Positions 32,470 through 45,400 of a stretch of 60,000 nucleotides of DNA are shown here, piece after piece. The position numbers were made by a program, and so were the translations under genes. Origin of the DNA: Nematostella vectensis (Eukaryota; Cnidaria; Anthozoa; Actiniaria; Edwardsiidae); NCBI RefSeq assembly GCF_932526225.1, contig NC_064044.1:13408953-13468952 (forward strand), given 5' to 3'. The notes under the pieces are model-generated. The model saw only the letters and a list, made by a program, of their open reading frames with translations. It was not told the origin of the DNA and made no database searches. The first letter of the stretch is position 1. Every line of letters begins with the position of its first letter.

Positions 32470-35400
32470 TTATAAATAGTTTTCCTCGGCGTCCGATAAA
32501 TGGTCCCCTGCGATGCTGTTTCGTCCGGAACCTGTAAAGGCATGAATAAGGCCTCGCGATTGTTTTAAAGTTCACATTTGAAAACTAATAAGATATTAAG
32601 TGTGCTACTTTATTAGCAACATTTGATTGATACTAGTTATTTTTCGTGATCACTTGATTAGTACAGAGGGTTAACATTATTCTAAAAAAAATATCTGTTT
32701 GCTAATTCAAGATCATAAAAGACGGTCAATCGTATTAAACAAAGAATATCTTTATACTAAACAGGAATATCTTAATTGCTATTTCAACCTAATAATTACC
32801 GAGCGTAAAATATCAACAAAGGTTACTAATTTAACCTGAACAGTAAGAAAGGGTAGCAGGTAAAGTAGGAAGAAAAAAGTGGAAACATTGTGGACAGCAT
32901 ACTAAGGGGGGTTATGGTGAAAGGAGAAAATTAACTTTTTAAGGCTAACTTTAGTAACCAATCATAGCATAATAAGAGAAAAAGATAAGATTAAAATCAA
33001 AGGTAAATCAAGTCACATAACAAGCAAATAATGTAAACGGATAAGCAGCACTTATGCGAAATAAATAATAAATGCATATGTGTTTATAACACTAACCTGT
33101 AAGATGGTCTTCCTGTGGACTTTTGTCAGGTGAGCCGGGTCTTGCATGTCCAGTTTCCGTTTCCTCTGTATCTTTATCATCGTCTACTCCTTTTATAACG
33201 GTTACAATATGTGTCCGTCTTTGCGGCCTGTCCGGCGAATTGTCCGGAGATGAGTCAGAATAATCTGGAAGATCTCGCACTTCTTTTTGATCTCGCTCCA
33301 AGTCTCCGCGGTACGCATCGTTCGAGCGAGGATTGGTAGTCCAACCTTTGATCACGTGGCGGTGAATGTGGGATACTTCCTCGCATGGAGTTGGTGCGGA
33401 GCTGGCTTGCTTCGCGCGCGGGATCCTCTGTAGATAACAAAACCGTTAACAAATAGGCGACTTGCACTACGGAATCACGAGCCTTCCATAGAGGCAAACT
33501 CACGGGCAGAATAAACACAGAAATGGCTGCGGGTGTAACGCTAAGGAGCGACAAAAAAAAAGTTTCAATTGAAATATACACCTTCTGGCTGATTTCCTCA
33601 TTTTGCCCAAGCTATCCCCGTTATATCTAGTGGCCCATCCTCTAATCTCACCTGGTCATATCCCTTGATAAATCTGGCTGATTTCTGGCTGATTTCCTCA
33701 CCTGGTCATATCCCTTGATGAATGGAAGTATAACGCATGTACTCCCTAATTTCGTCCATCCCAACCCCCTCCCTTTGTGGCCTATCGTTCACTTGGCCAT
33801 TCTCTTGATAAAGCGCGTATAACGCATGTACTCTCGCATTTCGTCCACCCCACCCCCTCCCCCTAGTGTCCAACTCCCTCATCTCACCTGGTCGTATCTC
33901 TTGATGAAGCGAGTGTAACGCATGTATTCTCTCATTTCATGTGCACGCTGTCGCTCTGTCAACTCATTGTTCTGAAGTCGTCTATTAAACTCGTAGTCAA
34001 GAAGACTCTAAACGGGTCAAATGGGACAGGGTCATTAACTACGAGGACCGATAACCTAAGCGGTAGATCCGCACATGGACTCATGAATTTAAGAATTATG
34101 GTGACAGATAAAATAGACCGTTTTCACGATGTTGCGCGAGCATCAAAAATGGCACAAACTGGCGGGCCACAGCTGATCCAAAAATCAGACAAAGGGGGAT
34201 TTGAATCCAAAACCCCGCGAAAGTTGCACTCTGATAGCATTTCTATAGCTACTTCTCTAAGTTCCACTTAGTACGCCTAAGTTCCAACTTAGCTTCTAAT
34301 CAGCTGTGACCCGCCAGTGTGTGACATTTTGGATGCGCGCGCAAAATCGTATTGCTTCGATAAAAGAAATTCCTGCATTAACGATTATGCTTGGGTTGTA
34401 TATAATTTGATGATACGCGGGCAAGATCTTTTTAATGTTTTTTTTTTTTCATTAAAAAAACCCTGGACAGTGTAAACGATGATGACGGTGATGATGATAA
34501 TCGTGGAAATGATGATTATGATAACAATCATATGTTGATGATAATCAAAGTGGTGATGATGACGATGATAATGATCATGGTGATGGTGATGATCACGGTA
34601 GTGATTATGATATTTAAAGCCGCATTGTGATCAGTTTACTTCCGGAGGTCCGACGGAAACCTCAACCGTTAAAAGACAAAAGAATCCATTAAAATCCGAG
34701 ATATTAAACTGGCCTTCCGCTGTAAATTATCAATCACACCCCCAAAGAAACTTACAATAAACACACTGCTTTCAATGTGAAATATTTTGTGAAATATTTT
34801 TCGCGTTTTCCGTTCGTTTCCGTTCCGTACGTAATCGACCGGAAGTAAACTGGTGACAATGCGGCTTTAAGTCAATATGATAACAATGTTAAGATCCCGG
34901 GGTTCACCTGGTACTGTCGTTGCTTAAGTTGCATCAGATGAGATACGGAGTAGATGCGAGCGATCCCCCAGATGTACTGCTTTTGACCAATATCCAGTTT
35001 ATCGTGTGTTAGAAACTCGTTCCCCTTCATAAAATTCGGCAGTGCTACCTAAAGCCATATAAACAAGTACGCTCGTTTACACGCATGAATTTAATTCAGC
35101 ACCATGTTTCGTATTGGAAGAAAATTTAGTGCTTGCTCGACGACGAGATCGTAGCGCTGTTCTCCGTGGGGCTTACGGTTAGATCAAAAAGCCGCTATTA
35201 GAGAGAGTGGGAAAAAAGCCTGAAAAATATCTGAATCTTTTAACCATGAACGTGGCACACGGGTAAACCCCAAAATGCCATGCGCCTCTGAGGATTTTTC
35301 AAGCGATAATAATATGGCTCGTGTGCCAAAGCAGGTCGCGTGGCATCGTGACAAAATGTCGAATCGTGATTATTTGTTCATACCTCAGTCCCATCCCATC

Positions 35401-37762
35401 TTCGTAGACTTCGTGGAGTTCTCGTGGAACGCTCGTGGTCTCGATACTCGTCACACGAGTGCACATGACTTGGCGGTCGGTTTAACTTCGCGGACTGTCG
35501 TAGATGCTCGTTCATGTACATGTGCGACGGACGGCAAGTGCGTGCGTTATATGCAGAGCTGTGACTGCTTCGAGACGAGGCTGTGAAAGTTAATATCAAG
35601 TCAAGTCAATCGATCACCGTCCGTAGAATACTCATGAACGTGTGACGGTCGGAAAGTGAGTGCGTTATATGCAGAGCTGTGCATGTTTCGAGACGAAGCT
35701 GTGAATGCTTCAAGACGAGGCTGTAAAAAGTCAATATCGAGTTGAAAAAGTAAAGTCGAGTTGAAAAACGTAAAATGCTCCCTCTCGGCCTAAATCACCA
35801 CTCGGTGGCGACTTATAACATTCATACAAAATGTGCGATGAAAATGTCAACACAACGGTTTATCTGCCAAAGCGGATGATTGCATCAACTTTGAAATACC
35901 TACGGGGCGTACCTGGTCTATTTGCAGGGGCTGGAGGCTTCTCTCGCACCAGTCCCGCGCTGGCGGCACGCTCAAGACTGCAAACAGAAATGGCGTCAAA
36001 CGCCAAACTTCTTCTTATGCGAAGTCGTACAAAATCCAAATTATAAGAACGGTTTACATCAGGATTATGCTTAACTGGTACGCCAAGCAATTTACTTCTT
36101 ATCTAACGAAATGCATCAAACAAGCGAAAGAGACGAGAGCAGCGTCACACAAATACCTGGTCTGGGTTCCTGTGGATCGCATGCCCGGGGCAGTCTGGGA
36201 CCTACTACTACTTGCATAGCTCTGTGCACTAGGCGCACGTTGAGAGGGGCTTGGAGGCGTAGGGGCCCTCCTTGCTGGTGGAGCAGAGGAAGGGGCACGT
36301 CCCTTGACTGGTGTCGAGGTGTACCTCGGGGAAGATGTCGGACTTGCGTTAGCTGTATTAGGCCTAGACTGGTACTGAAAAAAATAATAAAGGTAAAAAT
36401 TTGAATGTTTTTTACAATTTGACAAAATCCGAATTAAAGTGTGAAAAAAACGTTTTCTGGTATATTGTCTCTTATCATACGAGGAATGGATTAATCTTTA
36501 CCCAAGATTCCTATGCTTTTTATACCGTTTTCACAACGTAGGACACCTGAAGACGCGCCGAACGAATGCCGGTCAATCGGCCTGGCACTCAAGCTGAGAT
36601 GACTAAGAGCGGGGAAAGCCGAACGTTCATCGAACGAATGCCGAGCGGTCGTTCGGCCTGGCACTCAAGCTGAGATGACTAAAAGCGGGAAGATACGGAG
36701 GCGCACCGAGCAAATGCCGAGCGGTTATTCTGCCTGGCACTCAAGGTGAGATAACATAAAAGCTAGAAAACCCGAAGGCGCGCCGGGCGAGTGCCGAAAG
36801 ATCATTTACATGGTGAGGTAACAAATAAAGGAAAATAATAGAGCAAAGACCTTTTCGACACGGTTGTCAAAACAAATTTGAACAAATGTCAATTAATCCG
36901 GGCTGCAAACAGTTATCTGTCATTTAATAATCACACAACTTGATCTTTATGCAAACTATGTCTTGTTGTCATTTAAACGCATTTTTCACAAACAAAAATA
37001 TAAAATTAAAAAAAAAAATTAAAGTTTTGCTGCAAATTCCTCAATTTCTGTAAAAGCTAGATTGCATGTAAGATAAAGCAAGGGGTTGAGATCAAATTCA
37101 TCAGAATTATATCTTGTGCACAATGATAGCAAACAAGCAGAGGCTTTAAGAAGACGATAACCTTTTGAAATATTTTCTTGTCGGGCAATATCTCAGAAAT
37201 AGAATCGAAATCTTTGTCATTTATACGTTGATTGGATTTACTTTTTAACACATCTTTGGAAAACCCACTTATACCATATGTACAGAAACGTCTGTGCACA
37301 TCGGTTTAAAAAAGAATAAAGAAATAAGAAATAAATAAGTTATATCAAAATTGTCTTTGCAGTAGAGACCAAGTGTTTAATTAATTATTTCTTTATACAG
37401 TAGTACCTAAAATATGCTTGTTCAAAATACAACATTTCTCGTAAAGGAAGACAGTAAAAAATAAAGATTGCATTCACGAAGGAATTCGCATTATATTTTG
37501 TCTTAATTCGTATAAAGTACTGTTTAATTAAAACCACGACTTGCATATGACTAAATAGGTTTCCTACCGCAATAGTGGATACAATTAGTTTACGGACTTT
37601 CGAGGACGGGCATCCCCAGTGCTTCATTTCTTCTTTTACTTCCATAGCACTGCGAGGGGCAACCTTGTATTCGATACGGCGATCTTTCCTTACGATAGAA
37701 ACATCCAAATCTGGTTTTCTTTCTTGCACAATACACTTGACTGGCGCAAGAAGAGATTCCAT
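32470..37762 (-). CDS. FAM216-like protein of unknown function, seven exons
   Basis: Exons in gene order: 37762-37568, 36374-36157, 35977-35913, 35044-34908, 34007-33888, 33427-33097, 32531-32470; 1,128 nt, 375 residues, every junction in phase. The start Met (MESLLAPVKCIV) has in-frame stops directly upstream. The second exon is a low-complexity Pro/Ser/Ala/Arg region. The core in exons 4-5 reads GQKQYIWGIARIYSVSHLMQ, then LKQRQYQSLLDYEFNRRLQ, which resembles the conserved core of vertebrate FAM216A/B (GQKRYLCSIAKIY type). After that come MREYMRYTRFIKRYDQ, an acidic Asp/Ser-rich stretch and a short C-terminus ending EENYL. The family has no established molecular function. No signal peptide or membrane segment is visible. 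The acceptor of exon 4 at 35045 is the second of two close AGs; the first would give a stop. Confidence 0.7.
34470..34612. repeat. GAT-rich microsatellite in a FAM216-like intron
   Basis: Irregular GATGAT, GATAAT and GGTGAT runs, directly beside the piggyBac-like MITE. Confidence 0.8.
34614..34870. mobile_element. piggyBac-like MITE with TTAA target duplication
   Basis: TTAA at 34614-34617 and 34867-34870 flank an element with ends AGCCGCATTGTGATCAGTTT and AAACTGGTGACAATGCGGCT, which pair with two mismatches. TTAA duplication is the mark of piggyBac-class insertion. About 249 bp, no transposase. It lies in the FAM216-like intron 34007-34908. Confidence 0.8.
35480..35770. repeat. Local direct duplication
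   Basis: GTGCGTTATATGCAGAGCTG then TTCGAGACGAGGCTGTGAA at about 35538-35586 recurs with changes at about 35660-35705, and a third short copy (TTCAAGACGAGGCTGT) follows. Confidence 0.75.
36537..36815. repeat. Tandem repeat of about 85 bp, three to four copies
   Basis: Units share GCGCCGAACGAATGCCG, CGGCCTGGCACTCAAGCTGA and GATGACTAAAAGCG with divergence between copies. In the first FAM216-like intron. Confidence 0.85.
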
Positions 37763-37779
37763 TGCAAATTTTCGATATA

Positions 37780-39727
37780 ATTATCAACTAAATGTTTGAA
37801 AAATAAAAAGTTCTAAAAACGAAGAAATCAACTTTTTAGATAGAACGAGATAAATTCTTCTTTGAAGATTTGCTCTTGAATTTCTAAGTTGAATCTCTTA
37901 GCTCTTCAATTATTAAAATCTTTATCTGGCAAGCAGAATTGCCAAACAAAAGGTTTCTGGATATCTTAGCAGTTGCTACGCAACTTGTGTGTTTCGAGTT
38001 CGCGAGCGATAGAAGAGTTCGATGCCATTGGCGGTACTATAAGAATACAAGGTATAAATGACAAAAAGTTAGCTATCATAATCGATTTAAAATGGACATT
38101 CTAGTTAGACGAGTTTTTAGAAGATATGATTAAATACTAGATCTTTATAACGTGGACTTCAATACTGGGACTAAAATTTAAATAATCATATATCATTGAA
38201 GGCGCCGAGGCGCGAAACTTTCGGCGAGCCAATATTTTAATCAGTGCTTGCTTTTATACTTTATTTTTGAAGCCTTTAGGCACGGCGAGGCTTATTCACG
38301 GGAATGAAAAAAAAGCTAAGTCATGTGATTTTAAAATGGTTGTCAACCTAAAAATGTTTCAAATGTCACGTGACTCGTGACATAAATACTTGCCTACACC
38401 CTATATTTTCATACTTTTTTTGCAAAGAGTGTCGCAAAGTGATACGTATTTTTTTCACATCAGCGATATTTGGTCGTGCGTGTAGCTTGCGAATTTATCG
38501 GGGTCGTTTTGTACGTAATGGGGACAAGAGACATCATGGTCTCTTGACGGGGATCCAGTAAGGTTTGTGCGCGAAACCGAGGCTATGGCGGTTCCGACAT
38601 TGTTTCATTTCCTGAAACTTTTTCTTGTTTTGCGATAAAGCTTCAAAGCTTTTAAGAATTACATAATGGTTAAAAGGGCGTGAGATGAGGCAATTTGGTA
38701 AAAAAAAATGTCGAATTATTAAATACTTCTTTTTACGCTCAAATTCCACAGAAAACTTGTATCTGGAAAACGGCCCATTCAGATTGGAGCAATGTTTAAG
38801 GTCCGGTCATACGTTATCTTTCTTCCCTTACAACTTGTCAAGTAAAAAAAAAAATTTTTACAAAAACAACAGCTCACTTAAGGACTTTCCGCAACAAAGT
38901 TGCAGAAAAAACTTCGTGTGACATTGCGTGTGGGATTTGAAATGGAGTTTTTGGGAAACAACTTTTGTTAACAACAAAACAAAACAACAAAAAACCTTCC
39001 ATTGCCACTGCAATAAAATAACAAACAAACATAGAAAATAACAGTACATTCAGTATTCTGGGTAAAATAATTTTTGCTAAAGGGGCGAAATGTCAGAGGC
39101 CGCGCAGATGGGATACGATGATAAACTTTCCCATACATTCTTTGTTGTTCATCGTAATACAATCTCACTTATAAGCCCCCTGTTAAAAAATACGCTGCGC
39201 GGACCCTGAATGTATGGATTGTTTTTGGGGAAAAATTGGCAGTGGGGAACCACACAGACGAGAGTTTTGGCAGCAGAATTTTGAAAGTAGCTTAATAAGT
39301 CGACTTTTGAAATGCCCATTGAAAACTGGCTTTTTTACAATTTCCCTCCATAATGATTTTGCAACATGTGAGACAATTTCAAGTTTGCTAAAATATTTGG
39401 GTAGTAGTAGCAGCAAATTGTCTCTTCATATGAAGAAAAAAGACAAATTACTAAGGAATTTTCATCATAACCAGGATGACATCCACATTTAAGGGAAGTT
39501 TTTTAGTCAATATATTTTTTGTGGAGGATTTAAAGTGGAAGAAAACATTGTTTGCCAAAACTCAGAAAATGCCTTTATGGAAGGTTTTGTATTTCTGGAG
39601 AATTAAAAGCGTTGAGTAAAAAAATACAAAATGAATTTTTATTGAATGATCATAGCTTACAGAATCGTCAGGAGCATTGATGGAAGAAGTGGCACCACAC
39701 TGTATGGGACCAAAAATTTGCAAAGTG
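37780..39727. other. Intergenic stretch between the FAM216-like gene and the small gene
   Basis: The FAM216-like promoter should lie at about 37770-38100. At 38521-38538 the sequence ACATCATGGTCTCTTGAC equals the terminus of the element at 48608-49731 (reverse complement), perhaps a lone end. No supported gene elsewhere here. Confidence 0.45.
39638..39643 (-). terminator. Candidate poly(A) signal of the small gene
   Basis: AATAAA on the minus strand about 85 bp past the proposed stop codon. Confidence 0.45.
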
Positions 39728-41637
39728 TCAGCTGTATTGTGATTCATGTATTTGTATTGTATTGTCATCAGCCTTGAAAATACTGAACTTAGCCTTAGTC
39801 TGCATTTTCAAGACCCCGGTCAAGGTATTTCACAATACAGACCTCCTAGCTGGTAAATAACATATATTGAAGGGCAAACTGTAGCATGTATTACCCCCAC
39901 CCCTCCCCCATTCCATCTCCCCCAACACACAAATTATTTGGATAAATCTGGCTATATTCTTTTCATGGAAGAATAAATGCTAATTATGGGGGTTATCGTC
40001 ACATCTTTCAGGGTATAAAATTTGATCAATTGCTATTCCTAAAGGGGTGTTTAACCCTTTTTTTTGCGATTCTGCTATCTCTTAGGGTTAAAAATTCCTT
40101 CAACCACATCCAATTTGCTATCCTTTAGGGATAAGAAATTCTGTTGAGCAAGCCCAAAGTGCAGTCCCTTCACCCCCCGGGCTAAATGGACTATTTGCCA
40201 CACCTTATAGAGAGAGCTGTAATCCATTGTCGGCTGGATCCGTACAATCCTCATTCCCGTGGGAGTCATCTGCATTCTACTCCATTTCTCATCAATGTCC
40301 TGTCGAACAAACTGCTGCTTGCTAACAGCTACCCTGTAAGTCATGAAAAAAGTAATCACTAAGGAAAGAAAACAGATATACCGTACTGTTATACTGCTAG
40401 CCAAACCTCATAAAATGATTTGCCTTTAAGAGTGACAAAGGCTAAGGTGAACTGGGCCCAAGTCATACAATCCTGGTGACTGTCAGTAAAATCCATCTAA
40501 CCCTTTGGGTTAGATGGATTTTAGGATTGTTGGATGTTAGGTGTGTGGTCAACAACATCGAAAGAATCTTTGAACACTCTAAAAGGTAGGACAACCTCTT
40601 GAATCTACCTCCCACCCCAGGCATACAAAAGGGTGGTGCACCCTCTGTCCTCTCCTCTGTTTCCCTGCCTGGGCTAAGATACTTATCTGGTGACCAAAGC
40701 TGTCAACCCAACATGGACAGAAACCTTGTGAAATCGGGTGAAATACAGTAAAGATGTTGTGAAAACAACAAGAGAGCCAATGCGGGTGAATACAGAGAAT
40801 GTATGAACATTCTAAAAAAAATTAGACTAAGCTTGTGATGTGGTCCATAATCTTGTGACATCCACATAAAGCAGGTGAGTTGACAGCTTTGCAGGGTTGA
40901 AATTGACTCAAGGCAGAAAACTTGTTAATATAATCGAAATATATTTTTCAAGTATTTGAGGGCGGGGGGGAGTACCAAGCCTAACCAGACTGAATTAGTA
41001 ATGTATTCAGCCCTAACATACTGTAAAATCTTACTGTACAAATCCCAAATCCTGTGACATACAAATCATGGTATGGCTTTAGTCTTATCGATAAATTTTC
41101 GGATAGTTTATATTAGCTGATATTAGCGAGATAACACATTAGAGACCTCGTGCGTTAAAAAATCCTTTTGAGATAAGTAATCAACCTTTTTTGTGCAGAG
41201 AGAATGAATTCTTTTGTTGGTACGCAAAAAACGTAAACAAGAAAGCAAGGAACCTCTGGAGTTTGTAAATTAAGTTTATCATGTGAAGGAAGAGAGATGA
41301 CACTCAGAATTTTAGACTCTTACTGTATCTTAATCACTTCACACTTAAGAGTAGTAATCTAGAATAATCACAGGTAACAATTTACACCACTACTTAGAAG
41401 TAACTGAACACAATAATCAATTGAAGTGAGTTGACTTTGTATGTTTGCATGGAAATACTAAATATTTCGCCTTCAAAATGCGAGAAAACCAATAAAAAAG
41501 GCTCCAGGGATAAATAGATCTACATCTAAACAAAGATAAGGTAACTTTACGACTGCTAAACAGAATATTTTTAAGGAATCACACGGAGTTGTGGCCGCTA
41601 AATGGTCTACTCACCTTGACTTGTTCGTTTCAGGCAT
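39728..41637 (-). CDS. Small protein of about 65 residues, unrecognised, three exons (last exon tentative)
   Basis: Exon 1 (41637-41615) reads MPETNKSR with a good GTGAGT donor. Exon 2 (40333-40204) joins in phase and continues VAVSKQQFVRQDIDEKWSRM, QMTPTGMRIVRIQPTMDY, then SSLYK. A proposed last exon (39772-39728) adds ADDNTIQIHESQYS and a stop, followed about 85 bp on by an AATAAA on the same strand (39643-39638). The first two exons look convincingly coding because the charged, stop-free frame fits both splice sites. The last exon rests on a CAAG acceptor with a modest pyrimidine tract and may be wrong; exon 2 could also run into other sequence. No domain, signal peptide or membrane segment is visible. 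The start lies 831 bp from the TMCC start in divergent orientation. Confidence 0.5.
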
Positions 41638-42468
41638 CGTTCAAAAAGTTCGCGTCAAAAGCGGAAATTTACCAAGTGTTTTCTTTATGTATTGGAATGT
41701 AGATAGCAAGAAGTTCCTTGTAATTCATATCTCCACGATACCCTAGTGATTCACAGAAAGAGCACTTGTAAACTCAGTACTGAGCGTGCCAGGCAAAACA
41801 ATTTGGTCTCCAGGGCAATTTAGCCTTATTATGTTACACAAAGGGAAGTTTATTGGTATTGTCTGGGGTCAAGATGCTTTTGACCAATCAGAGTCGACGA
41901 TTGAATCCCCACGAGAGACAAAGGCAGGGTTGATTAGAATTTCAAATTAAGTAATAAAAACTTAGTGTTAGGAGACAAGGATTATTAAAATGTCCTACCT
42001 TCCGTGCTTTGCTCATTGTTATTTGTCGCGGTTTCGGGCTACCTGTGTAAGTGTGAGCTGGTCCCCGTGGGTAGATCTTACTTCACTTATACAGAAAGAT
42101 ATCCGCTTTTTGATCTCATATTTTTAGCTAAGCTGGTAGCCTGGTATTGAAACTTATTGGGCGATATAATTGTATGAAAAAAAATATATATGTTATAAAA
42201 AAAATGATCACGTGACATACTGGCCTTTCGCGCACTGCATCATGGTCTAATCCCACTTCTTACTTCAATGAAATCCAAAACAACAAAGTTTGAAGGGCTC
42301 TTTCTCGCTTGATTGCCATTATTTTCTTCTCCTTTCCTTTCTGGGAGATTGCTGCCCTATGGGTTCTCTGCGGGTCTTCACAGATCTTCTCTCAGCCTTT
42401 CAGACCGTATCGGAAATCAAAGTGAATTTGAACCGGTGACATAAGTTACTTAAATCAAGGTTATCGCG
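41638..42468. promoter_or_regulatory. Shared divergent upstream region of the small gene and TMCC
   Basis: This 831-bp stretch separates two divergent start codons and should hold both 5' UTRs and promoters. A CCAAT-type box (GACCAATCAGAG) is visible near 41880. No clear TATA box or CpG-dense island was recognised. Nothing coding was seen. The assignment is positional inference. Confidence 0.45.
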
Positions 42469-45400
42469 ATGTCCCGATCGCCCTCGAACTCCCCAAGGAA
42501 AAAAGGTAAGGATCAAATATCAAATGGGGAGTCTTAAACCAACAAAGGTTTTTTTCATTTTTCTGATATGGACCTCAAGCTTCTCCTTAGTGCTTCATCG
42601 GCTGCAAATTCAGTCGGCTAATTTCAAAATTCTGCACATCTTTGCATTGCATGTGGTTCGTTCCCACTCCCAATTTTTCCCACAATAACAATTCATCCAT
42701 TTCGCACCTTTTACACAAATTATTTTACCAGATAAATGTGCTTTTTTTATATGCGTGTTTGTTATTTTAGCAAATTTAAGTATGGTTACGAAAGATTGCG
42801 GTCGAAGTGCAAGCTGGATTGGGAAATGTGTATTTTGTTATTGACATTCAATCACACTTGAACTACTCAAATGTTATTTTCTGTTTACTCCTTCGTCTTA
42901 ACTTGACATTTAAATAAGGCGACCGTTCTTATGTAGCTAGACAAACTCTTATAGGCTATATCAACGTAGATTCCGCGGTTTTGGTTTAAAAAAATCTACG
43001 TCCATCAAATAATGGTTTGCCGGACATGTGTGTGTATAAAAGCAGTTATGATTGGTCCGGAATCTCTTGCTCACAATCTTATCTATAAAACATGAATTTA
43101 CTAATCAGAAATGCAGACAGAAAAACTCAGAAGCTTAGTAAGTTTGAGCTGTTAGAACCCGTACCAGACTATTTCCGTCTATGATCTTATAATTCTTTGC
43201 CTCGATCGTCAATGTACACACAGAAACGAACTTGAAGCCATTTGTAAACAAACCAGTCGCCCTGGAAAACACAATCGTGGTTATCTTCTTGGAGACGTGG
43301 CTTTGGACTCGTTTTTATTATCACATTTCCGTTGTTTTAACGTCGTTCACTGCTTTTGTCTGAGCCAATACGGTGGGTCCTGTAATTCTATTTTAATACC
43401 TCTTTTGTTATACTTTTTGTTATGTTAAATGAAACCAGTTTTACCATTAGCGATATTGAAAACATTTTGCTAAACGTGCACGACTCGCGTGTCGAAATAA
43501 GCTCTTCAAGCGTACTTCGCAGTTCTTCCTCTTGATTTCAAGGTTAGATAAGAACATCATCTGGTTTCATTTTACCAAGATCTAGAGTTACAGAGTTCCT
43601 TTATGTCTCACACCAGATCAGCTTTAAGTTCCTCAAGCGCTGGAAATCTTATTAATTTTAAATTGAGCTTCAACTAAAACCCAAAATGTCCTACCTCTTT
43701 TAGAATTTTGGTTAGTTATTCATTTGTCCATTTGAATTTGAATTGTTACAAAAGCAAGGTCCAAATTGCTATTACACATCACAACAGCTAGATTTTTTTT
43801 TGTATTTCCCTATAATAATCAGTCTATCTTGGTATGTTAAATTTAAAACATTGCCATGAGTTATTCAATGCCACTAGGAAACCATGTACAGTAAGCACCC
43901 TTATGAAAAGAATATTGTAAGACTAGATAAAAATGCTTCTTATTTAATGTTTGATTCAACTTGTGTAGCCAAAATAACATGGCACAAATTTTATTTCTTC
44001 AGACATCCAAACATCTGTCAATATAACATGCCACAAATTAAGAAAATGTTTTGCACTTGAACTTAAGCCAGGTTTATCCACATAATTGAATAAACTCATG
44101 ATTGTTTACTTTGTTATACTTTATAAAATAAGTATTTGGCACATCATATTATGATATTATTTTTGGCCTTTAAACCAGTTGGTGGACAAAGATTTTTGTG
44201 TTTGTGAAATGGGTTAGATTTTTCTCTTAAACCGCAAAATAAAAATGATGTGAGAATAAAGTGTACAGTTATGAGTTATTTACGATTTTAAATGTGGTGC
44301 ACTTTAGATCATGGATGACACTGTATAAAGCACTATATCAATACTATGCAATATGTATATATTGCACATAAATATTCTCTGGTGTTATTTTATAACCTAT
44401 GTGTTTATAACTTATATATTTTGACAGGGCTGTCTGTGCCAGGTCTTTTCCATAGTGGCAGTGTCCCCTCACTCCAGACCCCAGAGAGACCTTCATCCCC
44501 TAGATACTCACCACTAACTGGGCGGCGGGCAGGTACGGCCATACAACCTCGAGGAGTTAGCAGTGTCAAACTCTCCAGATTTGTGCAGATTATCCTGACT
44601 GAAAATCCCTTATAGAGTGAGCCTATAGGCAGAAAATCAGGCTTGCTTTTGGCCTAGTGGTCACAATATGCATTTGGGGTGAAGTTTTTTTTATTCACTG
44701 AGATGACAAACTCTATCTGCATTTTGTAAGACTCTTGAGAAAGGGCGGGGTGTAAACCCTCCGCCCATCTATCACACCCTAAACACTCCCTTAGGGCTGC
44801 TTGGCCCATGGCCATGAGAAGACTTGTGCAGTATGGAGATCTTACTGGCTCGCACCTGCTTATTCCAGACAGTTACAGTGACCACTCTGAATATATATAA
44901 TCATGAACAATTTTTATGAAATTTTTTACCCATGTTTACAAAATTTGCAAATAGCCTACAAAAGGGTTTAAATTTATAGGGTTATGACAGGGTGGTAAAT
45001 CAAGGGGGACTTATTCTAAAATTGAGACTTATTGCATAATGCTTTATGTCATGTGTCTTTAACTGGACTATCAAATTTAAGGAAAAAAAACAAGATAAAT
45101 CATCAAAGAAATGGTAAGAAATTAAGCAAGAACAGCTCCAGTAAATACAAGTTCAGAAGCTAAAGCTTCTGAATACTGTTTAACAGTATTTCAATTCGAA
45201 CAGTTTATTTCCCAGGCTAAGTTTAAACGTGCAAATGCATGTAAATGAATTAAGTTGATGATTTTGTCTTCATTTGTATACATTTACATTGAATCAACAC
45301 ATGACTCATGGATGATACTGAATGTTAAACTTAGACTTAGTGTCTTTTAAGACACTATTAAAAAACTATTAAAATAGTTTTGAATGGGGTTTGTAAGTGA

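Noticed and set aside
35275-35586. 103-codon plus-strand frame
   Set aside because: It overlaps a local duplication in a FAM216-like intron, with no splice or homology support.
37590-37787. Alternative minus frame across the first FAM216-like exon
   Set aside because: It lacks the in-phase junctions; the chosen frame has an upstream stop, a Met and joins the next exon in phase.
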